This document shows positions 1-9,604 of a DNA stretch of 64,000 nucleotides, one piece after another. The DNA is taken from positions 10,250,001 to 10,314,000 of the forward strand of contig NZ_JAPNKE010000002.1 of NCBI RefSeq assembly GCF_026626665.1, written 5' to 3'. The notes below the pieces were generated by a model. That model was not told the DNA's origin. It saw only the letters and a program-made list of their open reading frames with translations, and did not search any database. A program made the translations under genes and the position numbers. Numbering within the stretch: the first letter of the stretch is position 1; the number at the start of each line of letters is the position of its first letter. This DNA is from Nannocystis pusilla (GTDB lineage: Bacteria > Myxococcota_A > Polyangia > Nannocystales > Nannocystaceae).

Positions 1-246
1 GTGGCAGATCGGGCACTCGCCCGGCTCGTGGGCGGTGATCTGCGGGTGCATCGGGCAGCGGTACTTGGGGGCGTGCTGGACGGCGACCGGCTCGGCCCGC
101 GCGTACGACCACCAGGAGAAGCAGGCCGCGGCGAGGGTGCCGAGCAGCAGCAGCCAGCGGACGCCCGCCATCAGAGCGACGCCGGGCGGGGGCGCCTCGG
201 CGCCTTCGCGCAGGGACTCGGGGTCGTCGGGGTGAGGGTCGAGCAT
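1..246 (-). CDS. CusB-like efflux RND periplasmic adaptor, N-terminal part (runs off the window)
   Basis: The reading frame opens at the ATG whose complement is at 244-246 and runs leftward off the window without a stop. It gives a short cytoplasmic start, a hydrophobic segment (about residues 26-45, Leu/Ala-rich, then Cys-Phe-Ser-Trp-Trp) and then the motif YRCPMHPQ...PGECPICH near residues 63-82. That motif is the hallmark of the heavy-metal-binding domain at the front of CusB-type membrane-fusion proteins, which link an inner-membrane RND pump to an outer-membrane channel and bind Cu/Ag-type ions. The tolC-like gene lies just upstream on the same strand, so this is likely a cusC-cusB order with cusA beyond the edge. 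A repeat dyad directly upstream carries a GAGGA that could serve as the ribosome binding site. Confidence 0.85.
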   Translation of the reverse strand, partial: MLDPHPDDPESLREGAEAPPPGVALMAGVRWLLLLGTLAAACFSWWSYARAEPVAVQHAPKYRCPMHPQITAHEPGECPICH

Positions 247-248
247 GA

Positions 249-345
249 GATGTCCTCGGGGACAGGTGCGGAGAGGCCGGCGCGGATGTCTTTGGGGACA
301 GGAGGGCGGAGTCGCCGGGGCGAGGAAGATGTCCTCGGGGACAGG
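249..345. repeat. three 18-bp dyads of the 14-bp repeat family
   Basis: Three copies of G-ATGTCYTYGGGGACAGG lie at 249-266, 285-302 and 328-345, filling the gap between the stop of the tolC-like gene (350) and the start of the cusB-like gene (246). Read on the minus strand, the copy at 249-266 places GAGGA about 7 nt before the cusB ATG. Confidence 0.85.
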
Positions 346-349
346 TGAT

Positions 350-1644
350 TCAGCGGTCGACGGGGCCCGGGGCGAGCGGGCGGCGGGCCACGGGCGAGCC
401 GACGGCGCGGTCGAGGTCGATGAGGGCGTGGTCGAGGTCGGACTTGGCGGCGATGACGTCCATCGCCACCTCGACGTGGACGGCCTCGGCGGCGAGGAGG
501 GCGGTGAAGTCGCCGCGGCCGGACTCGTAGCCGGTGAGGGCGACCTCGCGGGCGCGGGCGCTGGCGGGGCCGGCCTCGCGGACCAGCGCCTGGTAGCGCT
601 CGGAGGCGCTCTGGACGGTGGCGAGCGCGCCCGAGACCTCGCCGGCGATGCCGAGCTTGACCTGGGCGACGTCGCGGGCCGCGGCGGCGCTGAGCTCGGC
701 CTGGGCGTCCCTGCGCTTTCGACCCTGTCCCGTGAGCCAGGGCAGCTGGAGGTCGACCATCAGGCCGTAGCCGTGCATCGGCATCGGCTTGGTGGCCGGG
801 AAGTAGGCGACGCCGAGCATCGCGCTCGGCAGGTTGGCCTCGCGCTTGCTGGCTCGCAGGTCGAGGGCCGCGGCCTCGCGGCGGGCGTCGGCGGCCCGGG
901 TCTCGGGGCGCTCGCGCTGGGCGTCGGCGATAAGGCCCCGCGCGCCGACGTCGACGGTCGCGGCCGCAGGGTCCCGCGGGGCGCCGAGCGGGGCGTCGGC
1001 CTCGCGGGCCATGAGCGTGTTGAGGCGGGTGCGCGCGGCCGTGGTCGCGGTCGCGTCGGTGGCCACGTCGGCGCGCGCGCGGGCCACCTCGGTCTCGGCG
1101 CGGGCGATCTCGAGGAGCGTGCCGCCGACGACCTGGGCGCGCGCGCCAGGCCGAGCACGTGCTCGCTGACCCGCTGGTGCTCGAGGTGGACGCTGTGGCG
1201 CGCGATCGCGGCGGCGTAGTCGATGAAGGCGTGGCGCACCGCGGTGGCCAGATCCTGGGCGACGACGTCGCGGCCCGCCCCGTCGGCGGCGGCGTCCTTG
1301 CGCCGGGCAGCGGAGCGCAGCTTGAGGCTGCCGGCGGCGGGCACCGGCTGACGCAGGCCGAGCATGACCATCGGCGACTCGTTCCACGCCCACGGCCGGT
1401 TCAGCGGGACCTGCCAGATGTCGAAGGTGAGGCGCGTGGCCTCGGGGCGCCGCTCGGCCTCGGCGAGGTGCTCGGCGGCGCGGATCCGGTGGGCCGCCGC
1501 CTGCAGGCCGGGGCTGCGCCCCAGCGCGACGGCGACCGCGGTGTCGATGTCGAACGGACCGCTCAGGGCCGACTCGGCCGGCGCCGCGCGCACGGGGCCC
1601 GCGAGCAGGGCGAGGACGAGGCAGAGGCTGCGCGCGAGGGGCAC
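350..1644 (-). CDS. TolC-family outer-membrane efflux protein (frame interrupted near 1140)
   Basis: The protein starts at a GTG (complement of 1642-1644) with a clear signal peptide (Arg then Leu/Ala-rich, ending Val-Arg-Ala-Ala) and continues with the helical, Ala/Arg/Glu-rich periodic sequence of TolC/CusC outer-membrane factors. The first half is open in one frame to about 1140. The rest, with typical RAREVALTGYESGRGDF near the C-terminus, lies in another frame ending at 350. The switch falls in a run of alternating GC (about 1135-1150), so an assembly or sequencing indel is likely. It would form the outer-membrane exit duct for the adjacent CusB-like adaptor. About 430 residues, normal for the family. 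Confidence 0.82.
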
Positions 1645-1812
1645 GCGCCTCTATATGCACGGCACGGGTCAGGCCGGAAATATCAAGGGTTTCGAGCGAA
1701 CGCGCGGCTGCCGCGAGGGGGGTCGCGAAGATTCTCAGGCGTGGTCGCGAAGATCGTGAGGGGGACGGCGGCCGAGAGCGGCAACGGGGGGCCGACTCCG
1801 GCACGGAGGCGA

Positions 1813-1830
1813 GCTGTCCTCGGGGACATG
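1813..1830. repeat. 18-bp dyad of the 14-bp repeat family
   Basis: GCTGTCCTCGGGGACATG matches the family consensus with CTGTCC and GGACA arms around a 4-bp centre. It is isolated in the spacer between divergent genes. Confidence 0.75.
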
Positions 1831-2115
1831 TGTTGAAGATCCAAGAACGGTGTCGTGGCGCGGATGATGAAGCAATGCTTTCCGGCACTGGCCAGCGGGT
1901 CGATGGCGACAGCGCTGGGGTTCGCGGTGTGGAGCGCAGCGCGTGCGAGTTCGCCGGAGAGGGCGGGGCGGCGGCGATGCGGTCGAGTCCGCTGAGACGG
2001 GGCGCGAGGTCGTGCGGGCTCGTGTCTCGCTGCTGGCGTGCTTCGGCTGGTTCCGCGGTCGCGCTCGAAAACCCGGCTCGCCTGGATGAGGGTTTATCGG
2101 TCGGAGCGCGGCTGA

Positions 2116-2145
2116 TTGACACGAATGCGCGCGCTCCGGTAAGAG
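2116..2145 (+). promoter_or_regulatory. possible sigma-70-like promoter of the VWA lipoprotein gene
   Basis: A perfect TTGACA at 2116-2121 is followed after 18 bp by TAAGAG (2140-2145). The gene starts at 2188. The -10 box is weak, so this is a suggestion only. Confidence 0.35.
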
Positions 2146-2187
2146 CCAGGCCGGGCCTGGCGCACCTTGCGCCCGAAGGAGTCGATC

Positions 2188-3465
2188 ATGCGCACGCGAA
2201 CGGGGCGAGTCTCGAATTGGCTGCTGGCGGGGGCGATGGTCGTGGGCTGCGGCGATGACGGCCGCGGCGAGACGACCGCGGGGGTGACCGCGCCGACGGG
2301 CATCACCGGGGCGAGCGGCGCGACGAACGTGACCGGCGTGACCGGGGCGACCGAGACCGGCGGCGAGACCACCGAGGCCGGCACCGACGGGACCGCGACC
2401 GGCGTCGATCCGTCCGGCGACCCCACCACGAACCCGACCACCCAGCCGACCGGCGGCGCCGGCTGCAGCGAGGACGCCGACTGTCCCGAAGGCCAGCACT
2501 GCGGCGACTGGTCGAGCGTGTGCCTGCCGGCGGGCGGCTGCCTGTTCGACGGCGACTGCGAGGGCGGCCAGACCTGCACCGACGGGATGTGCGAGATCGG
2601 CGGCGAGTGCGGGGCCCAGGAGTTCGAGCTGACCCAAGTCGTGCCCAACGTGATGATCGTGCTCGACCGCAGCGGCAGCATGGAGGGCGACGTCCAGGAC
2701 TCGGACAAGAACCGCTGGGAGGTCGCCAAGGACGCGATCAACAAGCTGGTGACGAGCTTCAACGAGGAGATCCGCTTCGGCCTCGTGACCTACTCGGCGT
2801 GCGTCGGCAACGGCTGCTCGGCGGGGACGATCGTGGTGCCGCTGGCCGACCTCAACGGCGGGGCGATCCAGCAGTTCCTCAGCGACAAGGGCAACGGCTA
2901 CCTGTGCGACTCCGGCGATCCGGAGACGAGCACCGGCAACACGCTCAAGGCGCTGGTCGGGGAGCCGCAGGTCCAGGACCCGACGCGCGCCAACGCGGTG
3001 CTGCTGATCACCGACGGCGACGAGAGCGGTGACTGCCAGGGCACCACCAACGGGCCGGCGGCGGCGGCCGACCTGTTCGCGCAGGCGATCTCGGTCCGCA
3101 CCTACGCGGTCGGCTTCGCCGACGGGATCCTCGGCTCGCTGGCCGAGATCGCCACCAACGGCGGGACCGGCATGCCCTACAACGCCAACAACCCGGCCTC
3201 GCTCGAGGCGGCGCTCGACGCGATCGCCGGCGCGGTGGTGTCGTGCACGTTCGAGCTCGACACGGTGCCCGACGACCCGAACGAGATCTACGTGTTTTTT
3301 GAAGACATGGTCCCGGGCGTCCCGAACGACCCGAACAACGGCTGGACGTACGACCCGAACACCAACACCGTCACCTTCCACGGCACCGCCTGCGAGGCGC
3401 TCAAGGCCGGGCAGGTGGTCGACGTCGACGTGGTGTTCGGCTGCGACGTGCCGATCCCCGGGTGA
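2188..3465 (+). CDS. von Willebrand factor A domain lipoprotein
   Basis: The start ATG at 2188 follows a GAAGGA ribosome site and gives a lipoprotein signal ending in Val-Val-Gly-Cys. A Thr/Gly/Glu-rich linker (residues about 25-90) leads to two short Cys-rich EGF-like stretches and then a VWA domain whose MIDAS starts with DRSGSMEGD (Asp160). ITDGDESG supplies a later metal-site loop. About 425 residues. VWA proteins bind ligands through a divalent cation; here it would sit on the outer surface as a lipid-anchored protein. An earlier in-frame ATG at 2167 gives no better signal peptide. The ligand is unknown. The gene is followed within 10 bp by a six-unit repeat array and then by a convergent gene. 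Confidence 0.88.
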   Translation: MRTRTGRVSNWLLAGAMVVGCGDDGRGETTAGVTAPTGITGASGATNVTGVTGATETGGETTEAGTDGTATGVDPSGDPTTNPTTQPTGGAGCSEDADCPEGQHCGDWSSVCLPAGGCLFDGDCEGGQTCTDGMCEIGGECGAQEFELTQVVPNVMIVLDRSGSMEGDVQDSDKNRWEVAKDAINKLVTSFNEEIRFGLVTYSACVGNGCSAGTIVVPLADLNGGAIQQFLSDKGNGYLCDSGDPETSTGNTLKALVGEPQVQDPTRANAVLLITDGDESGDCQGTTNGPAAAADLFAQAISVRTYAVGFADGILGSLAEIATNGGTGMPYNANNPASLEAALDAIAGAVVSCTFELDTVPDDPNEIYVFFEDMVPGVPNDPNNGWTYDPNTNTVTFHGTACEALKAGQVVDVDVVFGCDVPIPG

Positions 3466-3471
3466 CCGGGA

Positions 3472-3549
3472 GGACATGTCCGCGGGGGCATGTTCTTCGA
3501 GAAATGTTCGAAGGACATGCCCCATGGAGCATGTCCCTTCGTGCATATG
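3472..3549. repeat. 14-bp repeat array, six units
   Basis: CATG/AATG cores start at 3475, 3489, 3503, 3516, 3530 and 3544. All steps are 14 bp except one of 13. The array exactly fills the gap between the stops of two convergent genes (3465 and 3555). Confidence 0.9.
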
Positions 3550-3554
3550 CCGGC

Positions 3555-4683
3555 TCAGCGGTAGACGGCCGGCTTGCAGGCCGCCTCTTTCATGCGGCAG
3601 TCGTCGCGGCACATGTCGCCGCTGCTGCTGCAGGTCAGCTTGCAGGTGGCGCGGTCGGTCTCGGACATCTTGCCCTGGTCGCACTGGGCGCTGCACGAGG
3701 TCTGCTCGCCGGCGCAGCCGACCTTGCAGCTCTGGGCCTGGGCGGCGCAGTGGGGGTTCGGCTGCTGCTGGCCAGGCAGGGTCGTGGTGGTGGCCTGGGC
3801 CGGCGCCGCGGGCTGGCTCGTGGGGACTGCGACCGGGCGCGGGGCGCCGCCGGGGGCGCTGCCCGGGACCACGCCGTTCGACGAGCGGATGACCGCGGCG
3901 CGCTGTTCGGCCTCGGTCATGGTCGGCGCCGGGCCGAGGACCCACTGGCTGGGCGCCGCGGGGCCGACGACGGTGCCCACGGCGCCGCAGTTGTTGCGGC
4001 AGGTGGCGCGGTCGGTGGCCGAGGCCTCGCGGTCGCAGGTGGCCTGGCAGGCGGCGACCTGCTGCTGCTGCTGCTGCGCGGCCTGGGGGTTGTACGTGGC
4101 GGCGGTGCTGCCCGGCTGCGCGGGGCGGTACGCGGGCGAGGTGCCCGGAGACGTCGTGACCGGCACCGAGCCGCCGCCGGGGGCGAAGCTGTACGTGGTG
4201 GTGCTGCCGACGGTGGTGCTGCTGACCGGCGCCGACGTCGGCTGCGGGGCGCGGTTCAGCTGATTGCACTGCAGGCGGCAGGTCGCGCGGTCGCCCGGGG
4301 TGGGCTCGTTGTCGCACTGCGACTCGCACAAGTTTCTGGTGCGCGAGGTCGGGAGCGGGCTGAGCCGGACGCGGCGGCGAAGACGCGGAGGGCGAAGTCG
4401 CGGGCGGCGGGGCGGTGGGAGGCCTGGCTGCCGGCGGGGTCGCAGGGGGCGTGGACGACGGTGGTGCGGCCGCGGGAGGCTTGGCCGCCGGCGGGGACGC
4501 GGGCGCGGACTGGGCCAGGCGGGCGCACTGGAGGCGGCAGGTGGCCTGGTCGTCGGCGGACAGGCCGGGCGCGGTGCAGCCGGCGAAGCAGGAGTCGCTG
4601 GCCGGCGCGGCTGCGCGGGCGGGTCCGAAGCCGAGCAGAGCGGCGGCCGCGAAGGTCAGGCTGAACAGAGCGATTGGACGCAT
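3555..4683 (-). CDS. secreted Cys-rich protein with proline-rich linkers (frame interrupted near 4331)
   Basis: The likely start is the ATG at 4683, giving a standard signal peptide ending Ala-Arg-Ala-Ala-Ala. At least three modules share the pattern C-x3-C ... DxATC(R/K)LxC (for example DRATCRLQC and DRATCKLTC), separated by Pro/Ala/Thr-rich and Gln-rich linkers. The upstream part and the rest of the protein lie in two frames that meet at about 4331. Removing one G there joins them cleanly (Gln-Lys-Leu then Cys-Glu-Ser-Gln-Cys). I do not recognise the family. The paired cysteines suggest a disulfide-stabilised extracytoplasmic protein, function unknown. Confidence 0.7.
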
Positions 4684-4828
4684 GTGCAGTTCCCCCGGGT
4701 ACGCGAGGCGACGATAGCATCCGCGCCACCGCCGGCAAGAATCGTGCGGGGGCGGACGTCGCTCGCGCGGCGGGGATTCTCTCGCGAATGTCAGCCCGGA
4801 AAATGAATCGACGAACCGAGGTTCTTGC

Positions 4829-5806
4829 TCAGCACGGGCCGTCGATGCAGCAGTCGCCGTAGAAGATGCACTGATCGTCGCAGGCGCAGGCGCCACTGAA
4901 GCCGCCGCACTCGCAGTCCGAGCACGAGTACGGGTCTTCGGGGCAGTCCTCGGGGCAGGTGCAGTCGTCCTCGCCGGGGCTGCACTGCCCGTCGCCGCAG
5001 ACCATGTTGACGCAGCCGGCGGTGTTGTGGGTGCAGTTGGCGTTGCAGCTCAGGGTGCCGCCGCTGAAGCCGAGGCCGTTGCAGGTCTGTCCCCCGAGGT
5101 CGCCGCCCTCGCACGACTCGGGCCCGTTGCGCACGCCGTCGCCGCACCAGAAGCACCCGGCCTTGTTGAACAGGCAGCTGCCCGGGCTGCCGCACGCGAG
5201 CGTGCCGCCGTGGTAGTTGCCGTTGGCGGGCGCCGGGAGGCTCGCGCACACCGCGTTGCCGAGCTGCGCCGCGCTGCAGTTGCTGCCCTGCTGGCCGCAG
5301 TCGCACTCCTCGCCGCCGTTCTTCATGCCGTCGCCGCACGACTCGCTGACGCACTGACTCTTGTTCCACGTGCAGGTGGCGGCGTCGCAGGTCAGAAGGC
5401 CGCCGGTGAAGCCGAGCCCCTGGCAGGTCTGACCGTTGACGTTGGCGCCCTCGCACTCCTCGGGGGGCTCGATCATCCCGTCGCCGCAGGTGATCGCCGG
5501 GCCGGTGGTGGTCGTGGTGCCCGGATCGCTCGCGGTGACGGCGGTCGGGTCGACGTCGCCGGTGGTCGGCTGCGCGTCGGTGGTCGGGGCGCCGTCGCCG
5601 AAGTCAGGGCGGATCATGTCGGTGGTGCCGGCGGAGTCGTCGGTGCTCGGCGCCGAGGTGCCCGACATGCCCGCCGTCGCCGATGTCACCTGCGAGCCCG
5701 TGGGCGACGGAAAGGAGCCGCCGAAACCTGAACTTTGGGTCACGTCCTCGCCGCCGGCACAGGCCGCGAGGATGACGAGCGCGAGGTAGGGGATGCGGCG
5801 AACCAT
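4829..5806 (-). CDS. Cys-rich lipoprotein with CGDG-type modules and a somatomedin-B-like C-terminus
   Basis: The ATG at 5806 gives a lipoprotein signal with lipobox Leu-Ala-Ala-Cys. A Ser/Thr/Gly-rich linker follows to about residue 105. Then come four or five Cys-rich modules of the myxobacterial type CGDGxxxxxExC...GQTCxxLGFxGGxLxCxxxxC. The last 30 residues (ACACDDQCIFYGDCCIDGPC) have the cysteine spacing of a somatomedin-B domain, normally a protein-binding knot. 325 residues, surface-anchored, ligand unknown. Its upstream neighbour on the same strand is the ferritin-like lipoprotein. Confidence 0.82.
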   Translation of the reverse strand: MVRRIPYLALVILAACAGGEDVTQSSGFGGSFPSPTGSQVTSATAGMSGTSAPSTDDSAGTTDMIRPDFGDGAPTTDAQPTTGDVDPTAVTASDPGTTTTTGPAITCGDGMIEPPEECEGANVNGQTCQGLGFTGGLLTCDAATCTWNKSQCVSESCGDGMKNGGEECDCGQQGSNCSAAQLGNAVCASLPAPANGNYHGGTLACGSPGSCLFNKAGCFWCGDGVRNGPESCEGGDLGGQTCNGLGFSGGTLSCNANCTHNTAGCVNMVCGDGQCSPGEDDCTCPEDCPEDPYSCSDCECGGFSGACACDDQCIFYGDCCIDGPC

Positions 5807-5844
5807 CCCCCGATCATAGGCGGCGGCGCCGACGCGCCTGCAAT

Positions 5845-7179
5845 TCAGGCGCTCAAGTTCGCGTCCGCCCTCGCGGCTTCGGCGCCCCGGGGGCCAGGAT
5901 CGGCGAACGCGGGTTCGTCGTCACCCAGCGCCAGCGCCAGCATGCGATCGAGGACGCCCGTCCACGCGTCGCGGCGGGTGTCCACGCGCTCCTGCGGGCC
6001 GAGCCGGCCGAACCGACGCAGGTCGGCCTCGACCGCCAGCGGCTCGTCGACGAAGGCGGCGGCCCGCAGCTCGGCCGCGACGGCGCGCACCGCCTCGGCG
6101 ACCTCGCGGCCGCCGACGTCGACGGCCCAGGCGACCGTCGCCCAGGCGAGCTCGGCGTGACGGGTCTCATCCGCGGCGATCGCCGTCAGAGCCGCGTCGG
6201 CGGCCGCAGCCTCGCAGCCGCGTCGGCCGCGCAGAGCCGTGAGCGCGGCGATCGTCTCGCCGACGCAGCCCTCGCGGAAGGTGTCGCAGGCCAGCGCGAC
6301 CAGGCCGCCGGCGCGCGGCTGCACCGGGGGCAGCGGACCCGGCCCGCGGGCGACGCCGCCGTACGCGGCCGCCAGCGCGAAGCACACCTGCGCGTGCCGG
6401 ACCTCGTCGAGCCCGGCCTCGGCGCAGCCGGCCAGCAGCTCGGGCGGGGCCCCCACGGCCATCAGCTCGAGCGCGGCGCGGGCGAACGCGGCGACCGAGG
6501 CGTGCTCCATCTGCGCGTCCTCCAGCCAGGCGGCGGCGACGAGCGGGCGCTCGTCGCTGGCTGGCTCTCCGAGCATGTCCTGGAAAACATGCTCTCCGAG
6601 CCATGTACTTCCGGACACCACGGGCGCGGCCACGGCGTCGTCGCCGGCCAGCAGCGGGCGGCCGCTGCAGTAGTCGAACCAGTGGTAGCAGCAGATCTCG
6701 CCGTCGCCGGTGGCCTTGCGCTTGTCGCCGGTGGCGATCTTGCGCAGGCGACCCATCATCATCGGGTTCATCGACAGGCCCTTGTAGACCTTGTCGTTCG
6801 GGCTGACGCCGGGGTCGGGGCGGCCGATGAGGCGCGTCGGGCAGCCGATCTCGTCGGTCGCCTGGGGGGCGCGGAACTTGTCGGCGGCCGCCGGCGCGCC
6901 GCACCAGTCGCCGTTGTTGCAGCCCTCCTCCTCGAGGCCGTCAGGGTCGTACGGGTCCATGCCGGTGCGCGCGGGGTACTGCGGACCGGCGGGCACGGGC
7001 GGCGCCTCGGCGACGGGAGGCGCCTCGACCCGGGCGGGCGCGGGCGCCTCGGGCTTGGCCGGCGCGGCCTTGGCGGCCTCGACCGGAGCAGGCGCGGGGG
7101 CAGGGCCGCAGGCGGCGAGCAAGAGCCCCGAGGTGAGGGCGGTGTGCAGGCGTCGGCGGAGCAGCCGGAGGTCGCGCAT
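5845..7179 (-). CDS. ferritin-like diiron lipoprotein
   Basis: The ATG at 7179 starts a lipoprotein signal ending Leu-Leu-Ala-Ala-Cys. It is followed by an Ala/Pro linker and a Cys-containing region (residues about 80-180). The C-terminal 240 residues form a ferritin-like four-helix bundle with two Glu-x-x-His motifs: MEH near the start of helix 1 and DEVRH, then GET and DETRH. These are the usual ligands of a carboxylate-bridged diiron site. 444 residues in all. A four-unit 14-bp repeat array (6560-6619) is embedded in the coding sequence just before the bundle, adding about 20 codons without breaking the frame. The substrate is unknown; oxidase or oxygen-scavenging roles are possible. Confidence 0.8.
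   Translation of the reverse strand: MRDLRLLRRRLHTALTSGLLLAACGPAPAPAPVEAAKAAPAKPEAPAPARVEAPPVAEAPPVPAGPQYPARTGMDPYDPDGLEEEGCNNGDWCGAPAAADKFRAPQATDEIGCPTRLIGRPDPGVSPNDKVYKGLSMNPMMMGRLRKIATGDKRKATGDGEICCYHWFDYCSGRPLLAGDDAVAAPVVSGSTWLGEHVFQDMLGEPASDERPLVAAAWLEDAQMEHASVAAFARAALELMAVGAPPELLAGCAEAGLDEVRHAQVCFALAAAYGGVARGPGPLPPVQPRAGGLVALACDTFREGCVGETIAALTALRGRRGCEAAAADAALTAIAADETRHAELAWATVAWAVDVGGREVAEAVRAVAAELRAAAFVDEPLAVEADLRRFGRLGPQERVDTRRDAWTGVLDRMLALALGDDEPAFADPGPRGAEAARADANLSA
6560..6619. repeat. 14-bp repeat array inside a coding sequence
   Basis: Cores begin at 6560 (GCTG, degenerate), 6574, 6588, 6602 and end with CACC at 6616. Four periods plus 4 bp equals 60 bp, a multiple of three. It lies in the linker just before the ferritin-like domain of the reverse-strand gene. 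Confidence 0.85.
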
Positions 7180-7274
7180 GCGGCCGACGTTAGCATGAAG
7201 GTGCCCAGGCGATGCCCGTCGCGAAGATCGTCGGTCGCTTGTGATCTCGCCGCGCCTGGGCCATAGATGCGGCG

Positions 7275-8452
7275 GTGCGCGCGGACTACGTGATCGCCGG
7301 CGCCGGCTGTGCGGGCCTCAGCCTGGCGGTGCAGATCGCCCTCCAGGCCCGTCGCCGCGGGGTCCCCTGCCCGCGCGTGGTGTTGATCGAGCCGCGCGCG
7401 CGGCACGCCCGCGACCGCACGTGGTGCTACTGGCGCTTCGTCGATCACCCGTTCGCCGCCGCGGTCCGCCACCGCTGGACCCGCTGGCGCGTCGCCGACG
7501 CCGACCGCTCGCCGGTCCGCGGCAGCGAGCGCCACCCGTACGAGCACGTGCCGTCGGATGTCTTTTACGACATGGCCCTCGAGACACTCGCGGAGTTCCC
7601 CGAGATCGAGCTGCGCCGCGGCTGCGCAGTCCGGGCGATCCGCGAGGGCGCGGGCGGGTGCGAGGTGGTGACCGACGCCGAGGTGGTGCGCGCGCGGCTG
7701 GTGTTCGACAGCCGGCCCGCGCCCGCGCCCGCGCCCGGCGGCGACGAGGTCGACCTGCTGCAGCACTTCGTCGGCTGGGAGGTGGAGGCGCCCGCGCCGG
7801 TGTTCGACCCCGAGGTGCCGACCCTGATGGACTTCGCGGTCGACCAGAGCCGGGGGATCCACTTCATGTACGTGCTGCCGTTCGCGCCGACCCGCGCGCT
7901 GGTCGAGACGACGTACATCTCGCCGGCGAGCCTGCCCGACGCGACCTACGAGGACGACCTGCGCGGCTATCTGCGCGCGCGCTACGGGCTGACCGCGCCG
8001 GAGGTGCGCTGGCGCGAGCGCGGGGCGATCGCGATGACGAGCCGGCCGGCGTCGCTGCGCGAGAGCCCGCGGGTGATCCACCTCGGCCTGCGCGGCGGGC
8101 TGGCCAAGGGCTCGACCGGCTACGCGTTCCAGGCGATCCAGCGCTCCTCCGAGCTGCTGGCGCGCGAGCTGCTCGAAGGCCAGGTGCGCCGCCGCGGGTG
8201 CCGGCGCCCCGGCCGGCCGCGGCGGTGGCGATGGACCGGGTGCTGCTGGCCCACCTGCAGCGCTCGCCCAGCCGCGGGCCGCCGCTGTTCGTCGACCTGT
8301 TCGAGCGCCTGCCGCCGGACCTGCTGTGCCGCTTCCTGAGCGACCACGCGGGGCCGCTCGATTACCCGCGGGTGATGCTGGCGACGCCGATGGCCGAGAT
8401 GACGGCGGCGGTGGTGCGCTCGCGGGCGCTGTGGCTCCGCGCGGCGACCTGA
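7275..8452 (+). CDS. crtY: lycopene beta-cyclase, CrtY type (frame interrupted near 8200)
   Basis: The gene starts with GTG at 7275. Residues 4-16 (DYVIAGAGCAGLSLA) form the FAD-binding dinucleotide fold. Other CrtY signatures follow in order: DRTWCYW, FDSRP, QHFVGWEVE, a GIHFMYVLPF stretch, ETTYIS and GLAKGSTGYAF. These define the family that closes the psi ends of lycopene into beta rings at the membrane. The C-terminal 80 residues, ending WLRAAT at 8452, are in a different frame. The switch is near 8195-8215 in a C/G-rich run and looks like a one-base indel. A Rieske oxygenase gene lies 1.1 kb downstream and could act on the same carotenoid. Confidence 0.85.
7557..7588. repeat. possible two-unit 14-bp repeat inside crtY
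   Basis: GATGTC at 7557, CATGGC at 7571 and CACT at 7585 keep the 14-bp phase. The encoded residues fit the enzyme, so chance similarity cannot be excluded. Confidence 0.4.
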
Positions 8453-8894
8453 GGCCGGGCGCGGCGACGTCGATCTGCGGGCCGTCACGGGCCAATCGGG
8501 ACGGTCGAGCCATCGGCCCGGCGGCGGGGACTTTTACCGAGAGGGCGCCATGTCGACGCATTCATTGTTCCGACGCGAATCGAGCGATATGCGCCGATGC
8601 GCGGCTTGCCGTATTCCCTTGGCAAATAGGCGGAGAAGCCCCTGAGAGGCGGGTGGGGGCGGCGTTGCGCTCGGGTTCGGCCCGACGCTCGCCCTGGATC
8701 CCACCCATTCTCTTTCGCTGCATTAATTTTAAAAGGGAAGAATCGGGCAGGTGGTCGTCGCATAAAAAATCCGGCGACGCTGCAATTGGTCGGTCGACGA
8801 GGGCCACCTAGCGATCGAGCGCGACGGTCGTGGCTCTCGTTCCGAGAGCGACGAGCGGGCGCGCTGTTGACTCGTCAATCACAGGAAATGACCC
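8453..8894. other. intergenic region with AT-rich patches
   Basis: No gene is apparent. Two short AT-rich patches (about 8721-8735 and 8761-8771) stand out from the GC-rich background and may hold the promoter of the downstream lipoprotein gene. No canonical -35/-10 pair is convincing. Confidence 0.4.
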
Positions 8895-9416
8895 ATGATC
8901 ATCGCAATCCGTAAGTATCGCCCCGCGAATCGCATGCTCCCGCTGTTCGCCCTGGCCCTGCCGTGTGTGCTGCTCGCGACCGCCTGCGACGACCCCGATC
9001 AGGAGGCGGAGCTCGCCGCGCTCGACGACATCGACGCCAGCGACGAGCTCGCGGCCGAGGAGGCCGCGGAGGCTGAGGAGGCCGCCGGGAGCCCGCTCGA
9101 GCAGGGCATCGACGTCGTGAAAGATCGGCCCGACACGGCGAAGGGCGTCGTCTCGCTGTGCTGCTCGATCACCTTCCCGTCGATCTTCAACCCGAACGTC
9201 CGGCTGTCCACGCTCGCCTCGGAGGGTTGTTCGGTGAGCGGGGGCGTCCCGTCCGGCGCCCTCATCTCGTACACGGTCACGCACTACTTCGGCTCGCCCG
9301 GGCCCTTCGTCGGCAGCTCCTCGGGCCCGATCGCCAACAACAGCACGAAGCTGATCCCGCTGAGCCACACGGGGTCGCTCGACGCGATGGCGTGCACGGC
9401 GTTCGCGGCGTGGTAG
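8895..9416 (+). CDS. small hypothetical lipoprotein
   Basis: The ATG at 8895 follows an AGGAAA ribosome site. The signal peptide ends at the lipobox Leu-Ala-Thr-Ala-Cys. An acidic Ala/Glu/Asp stretch (about residues 33-65) precedes a mostly beta-type domain with a paired Cys-Cys (about residue 90) and two further cysteines. 173 residues. I do not recognise the family. It could be a small secreted or surface-attached protein; nothing in the neighbours fixes its function. Confidence 0.65.
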   Translation: MIIAIRKYRPANRMLPLFALALPCVLLATACDDPDQEAELAALDDIDASDELAAEEAAEAEEAAGSPLEQGIDVVKDRPDTAKGVVSLCCSITFPSIFNPNVRLSTLASEGCSVSGGVPSGALISYTVTHYFGSPGPFVGSSSGPIANNSTKLIPLSHTGSLDAMACTAFAAW

Positions 9417-9604
9417 CGCGGCGCGCGTCGTCCCGGCCGGCCGGGCGCGCTCGGCCGGCCCGTGGCACGCCTCGCGTTCGCCGCCGAATTCGCGGCGAGG
9501 TCTCGGCCTGCCGGTGACGATGTTTCGAGGCGCCGCGACCCGGCGCGGCGCGTGAGGTGCGGACCGGGCGCGCCCGTAGTACACTGGCGCTCCCTGCCGC
9601 CCCG

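Larger units (their letters stand above)
1645..2187. other. gene-poor spacer between divergent genes
   Basis: No convincing gene is seen. The stretch holds a single repeat dyad (1813-1830) and, nearer the downstream gene, a possible promoter at 2116-2145. Confidence 0.5.

Noticed and set aside
3291..3310. Possible repeat dyad in the VWA gene (GTGTTTTTTGAAGACATG)
   Set aside because: The spacing between the half-sites is off by one and the encoded residues are normal.
1735..4896. Very long minus-strand open frame
   Set aside because: Its amino-acid composition is Arg/Ala/Pro-rich and it lies antisense to the VWA lipoprotein gene. It is a by-product of high GC, apart from the part used for the Cys-rich protein.
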